Shown here: positions 21,519 through 31,788 of the stretch, one piece after another
How the letters are laid out: every line of letters starts with the position of its first letter
Position numbering within the stretch: the first letter of the stretch is position 1
Assembly: GCA_037903355.1 (NCBI GenBank)
Contig: JBAJFE010000050.1
Location: 992,001 to 1,056,000, forward strand
Direction: 5' to 3'
Length of the DNA: 64,000 bases
Source: Trichuris trichiura
Lineage: Eukaryota > Nematoda > Enoplea > Trichinellida > Trichuridae
Program-made: the position numbers and the translations under genes
The notes under the pieces: model-generated
Seen by the model: the letters and a program-made list of their open reading frames with translations, nothing else
What the model was told of the DNA's origin: nothing
The model's database searches: none

Positions 21519-24500
21519 ATGAAAGAAACGTCAGCTATTCTCGACGGTTTAAGATCGTCAAGGAAGGCCTTGTTGTTCCTTGTTTATGCGGCACTTTTTC
21601 TGGACAATATGCTACTAACAACAGTCGGTAAGTGGGCCTTTTTGACGAAAGCTTCAATACATAGGTAGCTTACTGGAGAAGTCTGTTATCATTTTTACCT
21701 GACCCTGAAGAGCATGCATTAACGCGATATTTCACTTTTCTTTCATTGATTCCTTAGGAGGTCCTTCTATTTCGGTCAATGAAAGGAAAGTGACAGATGA
21801 TGGATGCTGAACCGTGCAATATGCCAGTCAGCGTTCCATCAGATTTAATAAATTCAGCATATTCTAAACTTTTCCGCTGAAGACAAAAGTAAACAGTAGT
21901 TATAAGAGAAAATGACTCACATATGTATATGTATATTACATATTCGCTTATTTTCACTCTTAAACGATGTTAGGCTAAGTCACTTGATTGTTATTGCATA
22001 TTTAATGTTCAGCTATAGTTTTATTGAGTCCGTCGAGGAAGAAAATTTAGACAGTTCTTTTAAGCAACCACAGCCTGACCACACTTTTGTTGGATCAGTT
22101 TCAGATGCAGATAGTGTTGTGATTGTTACTTTTGGAAATAGTAAACAGAAAGCATTAATTTTTCAACTCTCAGCTAGCCTTTGACGACTTTATGCGGCAA
22201 GTTGCGCTGACAATGAGCAATTTTGGAAATAGGATAGCATTAAGGTATCGATACAGTAAATATTTGACTTAGCTGAAAAGTTGCTTCACGCTGTCCCGCG
22301 CAATTATTAAGTTAAATTAAGCAACAAAAGCTTCGTGTGAGACTGTCAGAAAAGAGACAGCTGTCCGCACATTTGATGAATGTGTGGCTTCTAAAAACTG
22401 CTTATTCTTTCATCAATGTAAGTAGTAACAACAAGCCTGTCAACTTTTAACGGTCGTATTTGTTTCTAAAGGCATTAAGACGTTTACCGATCAATAATAC
22501 GTGAACGTATTGTCAAGCATAATACGAAACTGTCTGGAGCGTTGAAAGTCGATTAATCTTTTGCAACGTAAGTTCAGCTTTCTGGTAATGACCAATTACT
22601 TCCAATCGATTCAAGCCTTTTCAGCAAAAAAAAAATACTATAAGCTCAGTACGACAAAAACTGCTTCAAAAAGATAATTGGGAAGCTGTTTCTTCTATGT
22701 TTTGATTTGTTTTGTTCTTACGATCCAGCTTACTTGTCAAAAAAACTTTCCAAAGCACCGACGGCTAAAAAACTCGTTATTTCTTCTAACGTAATGCAAA
22801 CTCGATCAGTCTGACCTTTTGCCACATTACGGAAGCGTTGCAGCTGCCCGTTTTGAATGCTCTCCGTTTCTGCTTACCTGAACATCTTTATCATAAAAAT
22901 GAAAGACTTTCAATCAATGCACACCGTTTTAGGATATTATCAATTAAAAGTGTTGCGAATTCCGAAGCGAAATTTTGTAAATAGTAAGCTTGACGTTGTT
23001 GAGGAGAAAAATGGATATTTCAACTTAAAATTCGTAATCGCCAACTTTACAAAAACACGCTATTCGCCCTACAAAATCCCCGTATTTTTCTTTTGTATAA
23101 TTTCCTGATTTTAATCTTAGTTTTAGAAGTCCTGACTTACCTGCTTTGAGTCTTGTCTAAAGGCGTCGTCTAACGTACAGTACACCTGCTAAACGCAGGT
23201 TAAGCAATAGAAAAATTGAAATTCGTGCTGGTCACGATCAGTGTACGTCACCTAAAATTAACTCAAAAATGGGCTGCTGTTTACCAACTGAGATTTTTAG
23301 AATTTGACTCTTGAGAATCTTCAGACATCAAGATGACGTGATAACTGTCCTTTACTAACGTTTTTTGTAATAAACTGTTTGTTCCACAAAAACTTGTAAA
23401 GTCACGGTTATTGAATTATTGTGATGCTCAAGATGAAAGGCAGGGAAAGCTACAGTACATTTTTCAAGTAACCAAAATACAAAACCCCAACTTTAGTCAA
23501 AATAAATTTAAATTCGAAAATCTTGAGCAGAAATCTTCAGTTCACAGAACAATTTGAAGGCAGGCACTTTGACAGACCCTGTCTTCAAAAATTTAAGCAA
23601 CGAGCCGTTCAGGTGCGTTAGCAGACTACGCTTTAGCACGGTGGGCGGAAATTCTTGAATTTTAATGCACCAACGTGCTTTCACGTAATGAGCAATGGTT
23701 AATCGTTCTTTTTTCAACGTGTAAACCACTTTTTATTATTTTTAGTTCCCATTATGCCAAATTACTTGTTTCAACTGGAGAGAAAACCTTTAAAAGTTCC
23801 GAAGTCGAACGAAAGTGCTCTTCACAGAACGAACAAGTACAATGCAGCCAAGGCGAATGCTTCCAACTGGGAGCATTTAATCTTAGTTGAAGAAAACGTA
23901 CGTATCGGCTTAATGTTCGGTTCCAAAGCCATTGTTCAAATCCTCACGAATCCATGCGTCAGTCAAGTTATCAAGAAGTAAGACAAATTGCTTTAAGAGA
24001 TGGATTACGGTCGAAATCCCGAAGAGGTCGAAAATCCATTGTAAACTTTGGCCTAGCGGCAATTGTGCGTTGGCAACTTCGAGATAAGAAATGTATTCGA
24101 GTAAAGGCGTTATTATAACAGTCTCGTTCGAAGTTAGTATGCTAAAAAACAAGACCACTATAATAACGCTTCTACTCGAGTACCTTTCTTGTCTAGAAAA
24201 TGCAAATGTACAACCGCCACAAAACCATCACGCTTTAGGGAGTATTTCTGACTTATTCGGGATTTCGACCTTTCGTGATTTTGACAGCCACCGCTTTAAG
24301 ATGCACCAAATTATTTCTTCACAAAAAACCTAAGCGCAAAGCTGCTGTAAACGTTGAAATGTGTATGCTTCAGAATTGGATATACAATTCCAATGTTTTC
24401 TGGTTTTGTAGTTATGTTCTTCGCCACTGCCAGTAAGTTAATGTGTTTACGTTTCCGTATCGCTCATTTTAGATTAATGACTTTAGCTTTTGCTTTCGGT

Positions 24501-25948
24501 AAAAGTTACTCGCTACTCTTCTTCGCGCGCTCGTTGCAAGGCGTAGGATCAGCTTGTACAAGTACTGCCGGCATGGGAATGTTGGCAGAAGTGTACCCAG
24601 ACGATCAGGAAAGAGGCGCGGCTATGGGTTTTGCTCTTGGCGGTCTCGCTCTTGGTGTTCTAGTCGGACCTCCTTTCGGCGGTGTGATGTACAAATGCTG
24701 TGGAAAGGAGACGCCCTTTCTCCTGCTAGCAATAATGTCCCTGTGCGAAGGAAGTAAGTAGCAGAATGCATTATTTCATTTTGCTCTTCATTGTTGCCTG
24801 CAAATTCTTTTAGTTTTCCAACTGGTCATATTGCAGCCAAAGGTCAGTCAAGCTCAACTGAAGTCGTCATCTTTCAAAGCATTGCTGACGGATCGATACA
24901 TACTTATTTCTGGCGGGGCGATTACGATAGGCAATTTAGGGATTGCCATGCTGGAGCCAACACTTCCATTGTGGATGATGGATACAATGCGCGCCACTCC
25001 GGCTACAATAGGTTCGTACCGTCTAAAAATCCATATCCAAAGTTAGTGTGGCAAAATTGGTTTTTATAGGCGCAGCGTTTCTTCCCGCCAGCTTGTCGTA
25101 TCTAGTCGGAACCAACATATTTGGACCATTGGCATATCGTATAGGCCGATGGCTAAGCGCGCTGATTGGACTAATTACCATTGGAAGCTGCTTGTTTGCT
25201 GTTAGTTATAGCGCGTCTTATGCTCGCTTTTCAATGTACCATTTATGTCCAGATTCCGCAATCGAAAAATGTGTACCAATTAATAATCCCAACTGGATGT
25301 ATGGGCTTAGCCATTGGTGACATATTTCAGCACTTTACAACTTTTCCGTTCCATAGCTGATTTGAAGGAATGATCGATGCTTCCATGTTCCCGCACATGG
25401 GACATATTGTTGACAAGCGCCACAGCGGAATTTATGGTGGAGTGTACGCCATCGCAGACGCGGCTTTCTGCCTTGCTTACGCATTTGGTCTACGCCAACT
25501 GGCTACATAAAGCTTAAATGCACTATTGTTTCTCTTTGTAGGTCCGGTGTTTGGTGGGCCCTTAATACGCTCCATTGGATTCCCGACGTAAGTCTGTAAC
25601 GCTGCGTTAAATCAAGTTAAGCATAGTTAGCTTAGGATGCTCTATCTAGTTGCAATTCTTAATTTTGTCTACGCTCCTTTTTTGGTGATTCTCAGAAGGA
25701 TGCCAGAAGCAGTTGATGAAACTACGTCAGCGGTGAGCATTTGCATTTTTGAATTTGCCTACGTTTTTTTGCCAAATTACTTTTAGTGACTGTCTATTTT
25801 TTTCGATAGAAAACTACGGAAACCTTTAATATGTTTATATACATTCTAGGAGCTACCCAAAGGCAGACCTTTAGTTGGTTATCAATTGTTCGAACAGCCG
25901 GCTGAAACTGGCAGCGAAGATTGGTATGCTCTGTACGAGGAGCGATAA
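21519..25948 (+). CDS. cat-1: Vesicular monoamine transporter (SLC18 family, CAT-1/VMAT)
   Basis: Eleven exons: 21519-21627, 23746-23977, 24374-24432, 24487-24753, 24814-25011, 25070-25200, 25253-25316, 25368-25487, 25542-25587, 25636-25732 and 25850-25948. They total 1422 nt (473 aa) with all phases consistent. It is a major-facilitator H+ antiporter that loads monoamines into synaptic vesicles. TM1 has the conserved Asp in '[10 protein letters not shown]' (D29). A short luminal loop carries N-glycosylation sequons (NES, NAS). Family blocks follow: '[11 protein letters not shown]', '[20 protein letters not shown]', '[18 protein letters not shown]', '[19 protein letters not shown]', '[20 protein letters not shown]' and '[20 protein letters not shown]'. 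These resemble VMAT more than the acetylcholine transporter UNC-17. Intron 1 is 2.1 kb; intron 2 holds a foldback; most others are 40-70 bp. Confidence 0.92.
24009..24270. repeat. Foldback element inside VMAT intron 2
   Basis: Two imperfect inverted arms of roughly 115 nt fold back around a loop near 24130-24150. Paired blocks include 'ggtcgaaatcccgaa' at 24009 with its complement ending at 24270, and 'gcgttattataacagtct' (about 24107-24124) with its complement beginning near 24151. It is MITE-like in size and shape; no clear target duplication was seen. Confidence 0.75.
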
Positions 25949-28101
25949 GGAAATTCTGTCGCACTTGTATCTATTGAAGGGCAGAAATATGTTTGTAAAT
26001 CTAAGTTTACGAAGATCGTATGTACACTTGTTATGAATGAACGTACGGACTCAACCGTTGTGAATAACATTTTTTAAATTTATTCGTAATAACAGTATTC
26101 ATGAAGCCACAACTTGCTCACTTTAGTTCAAAGCGCGAAGTGTAATCTTTTGTTTGATCGATTATTCTTCTTTCTCATCCTATTGGGGATATTAACATTT
26201 TGGAAAACCTTCTCAGCGTATTCAAAAAATTTTACAAACAAATGTTGACACTTCCGTGTAATGCATAGTCTGCGCTTGATGAATATGTCTCAGTATCCTA
26301 CTCCAAAGGGAAGGATCACGATTACAGTATGATAAAAGTAATAAAGTTGTATTAATAGAATAAAGCCAAGTGATCATGTTTGGAGAAGATTTTCTTTAAA
26401 CTTTTGTGAGTAATAGTTTTGGGTTGAACTCAATAAAATATAAGAAGACTGCTTTGATGTTTAGTCAGCTTCACATTCCATTATCTCAACTGCTTTCGTA
26501 GAAAGTCATTTTAAATTTTGAAAAACCCGAACCAGTTAACTAGATGCATTAGCTGCGCAACTTGATTGAAAGAGTGCTGATTTAAAAGGCAACTTTGAGA
26601 TTTATTTAGGGGAATGTTAGCAGGAAAACAGAACGATGCTTCCTCGGACGGTTAGAAAAAAATAAGTGCGTATTTCAATTCAACCTAGATAATTCTGAGT
26701 TTTAAAAAAAATTATTGCCAAAATTAGTATAGTTAAAAAGTTACAGGGTTCCATAAATAAAATGGCAGCAGCAGGAATTGTTTGCGAAAAAGTTCTTCCC
26801 GTCGGGAAAGTGTATTACATTGCACGGAAATTTAAGAACCTATCTAATGAATTATTACGGGCTCTCTTTTTCTATTTGCGAGAGAACAATACAGTATCCC
26901 AAAAACAATCAGGTTTGTTTCACTCTAAATACACGGTAAGGTAAAGAACAGATTATTCATTTTTGGCGCGTTATGTCTGAGAAGTGGATTCTTCCTTTTT
27001 TTAATAATGGGGTTCTCCCGTTCTGCCTTTACTGGCGAGCATGCTGGCTATTCTGTTATGCATTTACCTAAGCCAAAACCAAACCATAACCCTTATATTT
27101 AGGTTTAGGCTTAGGTAAGACCGGTACAGGATGGTCAGCAAAGTGACAATACGACGGTGGAATGCATACTCGCAAAGTAGGTGTTGTTTATCTTACTGTA
27201 TGTTTACAAGTAACAACAAATATGGTTATTATCAAAGAAACTGCATTGTTTTCCGGCAGATAGAATAAAAGACGAAAATTACGTCTTCGCTGAGTGTGGA
27301 GTGCGCGAAAGTCAGTTTCCAAAACAACTTAGCCTTTTATTCGCTACTGTGGGTAATGCTTCGAATTGGAAAATTAAAAACGTAACGAGAACTTGAATAC
27401 GTTGGTTGGTTGTCTCATTGAAAATGTCTTTATGAAGGTCGGCTTTTAGAAACTAACAATGTTCATAGCAAAGTTGGGTTTTCTCGGTTTTGCGTCTCGC
27501 CGCCTTAGCGTGGCTTTGCTGGCGTACTGTTCTGCCCTTCACTAAGCCTAAGCTGAAACATAAGAACTGTACTTTGGCTTAGGCTTAGGGAAAGGCAGAA
27601 TATAGTACCCGCCGTGCTCGCCAGTACGGACAGAACTGGATGGTAGCATGTTTAACAGAAACGAACTTGCATTTCTTCGTACGGTGGGGCGGATAACTGA
27701 CAAGAGCCGCAAAGTATAATAAAGTTATTTCTAACACAGTAAGGTGGAATAAAGTAATGTAAGCCTAATAAATCTGAATTAATATTCACTCTGCACCGCG
27801 TTAGGTTAACAAACACACTTTCAGAATGCTGAAATTACTTAGGCCTTCATTGCGGTTGTTTATCTTTCAGCGCTGCATTGAGAATAGTTAAGTAAAGACG
27901 TGTGGCTTAAAATAAAAATATTTATAATAATTCGGGATGAAAAGTTAGCTTAACTTCTCACGTCGTTAAACGCTCTACTAAACTGACTAAACTTTACTAC
28001 ATGATGCTTAATTTTAAAAAAAGTAAGCAAGAGCAAAGCACATCGATGCAAAACGGTTACGGTAACTAAAGCAGTGCAGGTAAAGCGCTACTGTTTAAGA
28101 G
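25949..28101. other. VMAT 3' flank and spacer with inverted repeats
   Basis: AATAAA-like signals occur near 26358 ('gaataaagccaag') and 26432 ('caataaaatat'). A frame at 26762-26912 ('FKNLSNELLRALFFYLREN', ending at gtttgt in phase 1) could be an exon of an unknown gene but has no partner. The composite inverted repeat at 27018-27648 is listed separately. Otherwise no gene is seen. Confidence 0.45.
27018..27648. repeat. Composite inverted repeat with telomere-like palindromes
   Basis: Two hairpins sit 470 bp apart. The first pairs 27064-27074 (ttacctaagcc) with 27108-27118; the second pairs 27542-27553 (ctaagcctaagc) with 27577-27588. The outer edges are also inverted copies: 'actggcgagca' near 27033 and its complement near 27620, each with a GTTCTG-type motif. 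The hairpin stems are runs of the nematode telomere unit TTAGGC/GCCTAA. The structure looks like one or two nested MITE-like elements. Confidence 0.65.
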
Positions 28102-28519
28102 TCAACCTTGCAAGCCCTTTAACATACGCTCACAGTTTCGCGCTCCTCTTCTTCCTTTTCTAGCATACTGTTCAGTCGTCTGTAAATGTAGATAATACGA
28201 AGCGCGATAAGAAACCCGCCAATATCTAACTTACTCGCAAAGCATTTTTCAGGTGCTTCAATGTCCTTTTACGTTCTTCTCTTGCAAGCAGGTCTTTCAA
28301 CACTGAAATCAGTACACCGCACGGATCTGCTCCCGAATTAGGAATGGCTAGGCCTCCTGTTGCGTGCTTTACTTTTCTAATAGATTCTACAAGAAAAAAA
28401 CAAGATTCCAACTTTGATGCTTAAAGTCGATAGTCAATTGGTCACTTACTTAATCGTTTATTGGCCTTCACGGCAGAGACAAGAAAAGTGACGAGCAGAA
28501 ATAACTTCACATATTTCAT
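28102..28519 (-). CDS. Small secreted protein, possible neuropeptide-like precursor
   Basis: Exons (minus strand) 28519-28450, 28386-28235 and 28179-28102 total exactly 300 nt: 99 aa plus stop. Donors are all GTAAGT and phases match (1, then 0). Residues 1-20 form a clear signal peptide ('MKYVKLFLLVTFLVSAVKAN'). The mature part is basic, with possible cleavage sites KR (21-22), RKR (62-64) and RKGRR (81-85), the last containing a Gly that could allow amidation. Cys46 and Cys90 could pair. The family is not recognised; a precursor role is inferred only from the signal peptide and basic sites. A secreted host-interaction protein is an equal alternative. Confidence 0.55.
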
Positions 28520-28923
28520 CTCTGCCGTATTCAATGCTACCACCGCCGTAGGGACAACACCGAAAGAGGTATTCGTTGTAGTCAGCGTTCGGGCGATCAC
28601 CCAAACTTTAAACACAGTTCAGTAGGTGACCTCTTTTTTTGTCAATCGTTAAAGCACCTCGCACATGAACAACTCAATTTGTCATCGGCATTTCGGCGAC
28701 CCCTTTCGGTATATAACCGTTTACGTATATCATACTTTGCCGGTTCAACAGCCTTAGCTGACCCATTTCATTTATTGAAAGCAATGCCCCTCTACGTATT
28801 ATATTGTGATTCGCTTTCGGCTGGCAGCGAGGAAACGTAAAAAACTTGATTTTGATCAACTTTTCAAAACTGTCCAATCTCGATTAGGTAACGCTGCTGG
28901 AAAAAAACGGAACGACAACTTCA

Positions 28924-28985
28924 ACTGCGACTACGTCTACTACGCAAGACTGCGACTACGTCTACTACGCAAGACTGCGACTACG
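28924..28985. repeat. 25-bp tandem repeat, about 2.5 copies
   Basis: Two perfect units at 28924-28948 and 28949-28973, then the first 12 bases of a third. Each unit begins actgcgactacgtctactac and ends gcaag. Confidence 0.9.
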
Positions 28986-29984
28986 CTAAGATCCTTTGGG
29001 CTACATGGCATGGTTCAAAGAGCATTCAGTCGACAAGTTATGTACAGACAATTTGATGACGTCATTTCCTGGATGACAATGGGGCACCTCCAGTTACGAA
29101 TGCATCACTGCGTTCGTGTGCAATCAATACAACCGGTCGGGCGGCAAGCCACAGGAGTTCGCGCGTTCGCTATAAATGCGCTCAGCGGAAAGGTTGACTC
29201 TTTTTTGTATTCTTTTGAATGCGGGCAAACATGTTTTTCAGGAAGAAAACATTTTAAGCTTAAAATCAAAAGCCTAATAGTCGGAAGAACTGGAGCAAAG
29301 CAATGTCCCGTACGCTTTTGCGCAAATACGCTTTTTGTTCAACAACGTCACTCTCCGCTGCGCGGGAAGTCGTAAAATTAAGGCTGGCAAGTCTCAGTCT
29401 CAGTAGGAAGTATTCACCATAAAGAGAGGGGTCAAAGTGTTTACCAAAAGCTCTATGACGTTCGCGTTCAAAATTAATGGGGCGCTTTCTACGGAAGTAG
29501 GATGGTGCATCGGTATAAATGCTATGGTTCACTGACGCTGGGTGTCACGACAAGGCGTGAACAGTATCATCAATGATCCGTTGTTCCGGACAACTTTCCA
29601 ACAGAATTTTCAAAGTTTTCATTCTTGCATTTCGCTCGTCACTATTTGCTCCTCTCACTTGTACGCTAACTAAGCTCTGAATACACAATCACATAATATA
29701 TCTGTCGAACAGTTGCTATAACCAAATTCTGATAAGAGAAATTAAAAAGTAAAGATTATGACTTATAAAGGTGCCTATTCGGCGAGAGTGAAAATTATGC
29801 ATTTATAACAACAATTGTTATGTGTTTCATCTGGAGCTTACTAGCACAGCTGCAAGTGCATGTGAACAAGCTTGTTCCCATACAGGCAGCTGTTATAGAA
29901 ATGATAAATAATATTAAAGCAACAAAAGCTGGGCCAATGAAACTGCATTGAAATACTGCAGTCTTAAATTCTTTAAAAGAATGC

Positions 29985-30004
29985 TTAGGCTTAGCTAAGC
30001 CTAA
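29985..30004. repeat. Perfect 20-bp palindrome of the telomere unit
   Basis: TTAGGCTTAGCTAAGCCTAA is its own reverse complement and consists of TTAGGC-type units meeting tail to tail. Confidence 0.85.
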
Positions 30005-31788
30005 ACAAAAGCACAATCCTTATGTTTAAGATTTTTCTTCCTCTTTTCCTATCGACCTGAATCCCTCGAACCCTCTGTCTCTTCTATCCTTTTTTCCTGA
30101 GCTCTTATTAACAAATGGGATTACTACACCGTACCATCTCTAACTAAAGTAATTTTTAAAATAAGATGTAAGTAACGTGTGTGTCTTCATGCGAAAGGCT
30201 AACGTCTATCTCATAAAATACGCACGATTTCATCAACACGTCTTAACTTCTTTTTACGCTGAATGTTCAACTTTCATTCGCGCGGCTTACGAGACAAACC
30301 AAACTACACGCTTCCGTGTTCGTGAAATGACTTGTCATTTTATCTTGCTTTAGAAAAGACGCCTAGGACGAGATACGTTTGTCCTGAAAGCAACGACAAT
30401 GAAAGTCGAACATTCGGAAGTAATGGGATGCATTCATAAAAAAGAAGAATGTTATGTTTGAGAAAAACTTCGCGCTATGTTTCAGTTACTTGAAATAGCT
30501 AGAATATCAGGCCGGAACAGCATTGTACAGTCAATATAACTTCTAGTACATTCAACAGGCCTCTGTCAATATCTGGACTCATTTTGAACATGTTCGAACT
30601 TGGAGATGTGCCTTCCAGACGAGTCGATAAGTGCTCACTTCCTGAGCCAATGTCTGATGACTACAATAGCAGTTTGAGTCCGGAAGAGTTCGCCCATCTC
30701 TGACGTCATATGACAGAGTCCAGCAGTATGACGTCACGTTTGTTTAACACAACTTTGATCGCTTTTTTCACACTGCAAGTGCTCTTGCCCTACGTCGGGT
30801 CAGCTCTGACCAAGCAGAACCTGGGAGCCTTTATCTTCAGTGGCCTTAGACCATTATCTCAACTTTTGAACGGTCTGTTCCACTTCTGGAGACACTGTTG
30901 CTGACGTCAGTCGATCATCATAAGTATCACACAAAATTCTCTCAGCTTTTTGTACTGCCTTTCTTCTATTAAATAGTAAACCATGATGCGTCAAAAATTT
31001 CCCTTTTCTGGCAGGCATTCGGTCGAATCATTTCCGCATAATGAGAAGCGAAGTAGTTGCACAATGCCCACTCTTTTTGACCTACATGTTTAACAACGCG
31101 AACTTATTCTCAGACAAAATATTAATATATAAGTTTTCATAATTAAAAATATGATTCATCTGCTTAGATAAATACATAAAAATTTACATACGTGGTAGCA
31201 ACCCATTTTACGACGGCTAGTGCTTACCGGATGAGCTATGCTAGCTATGCTGTCATAGCAAGCCTGCATCTTGACGGAAGCGTTAATAGGTTTCGCTAAA
31301 ACTATTTTAGCTAATTTACATAGCCTACAGCCCTTCATTCACTTTTGTTCTTCAATGACGAATTTTCTAGATGGTAAGCAAGGCGGCTGGTGAAATTTAC
31401 TACCGCGAAAAAAAAATTGGTAAATTCACCTACGCTCAACGGGAAATCTTGAATACGAAAGCAGCGTAGTTAACAGAAAAAGGAGAACATTAATTTAAAA
31501 AGAAAATGATGAATGTTTTGAAATAAGCTGACCAACCCACCAATACCGACAGTGCGGCTAAAACATCACTGTTCCACTGGGCGGTTGGTGTTCAAAGCCG
31601 ATTCGCTTTCGGAAAGCGCCATTGAGCTCATCATGGTCGACAAGGTAAAATTGCTGCATTCCACAACATCGTTGATCCTATTCAAAGCGTTGGCCAACCA
31701 AACGGCCGCAACGTGACTGCACTAAAACGAGAAAATGCGTACAGTACGGCGAGGTATGAGCAAAAAGTGACGCCAAGAAAAGAAGCAA

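Larger units (their letters stand above)
28520..31788. other. Spacer with a tandem repeat and a telomere-like palindrome
   Basis: Holds the 25-bp tandem repeat at 28924-28985 and the palindrome at 29985-30004. A plus-strand frame at 28806-29375 is open for 189 codons but runs through the tandem repeat and has no family support. A frame at 30731-30904 could encode a 57-residue peptide starting with a hydrophobic stretch, without other support. Confidence 0.4.

Noticed and set aside
28806..29375. 189-codon plus-strand open frame
   Set aside because: It runs through the 25-bp tandem repeat, has no recognisable domain, and is accompanied by open frames on the other strand. It looks like chance openness.
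30710..30904. Possible signal-peptide-bearing short protein
   Set aside because: Hydrophobic start, but no conserved features, no splice signals and a poor start context.
31633..31644. ATG GTC GAC AAG followed by gtaaaa, a possible tiny first exon
   Set aside because: No downstream partner exon; TOP3A occupies the other strand from 31789.
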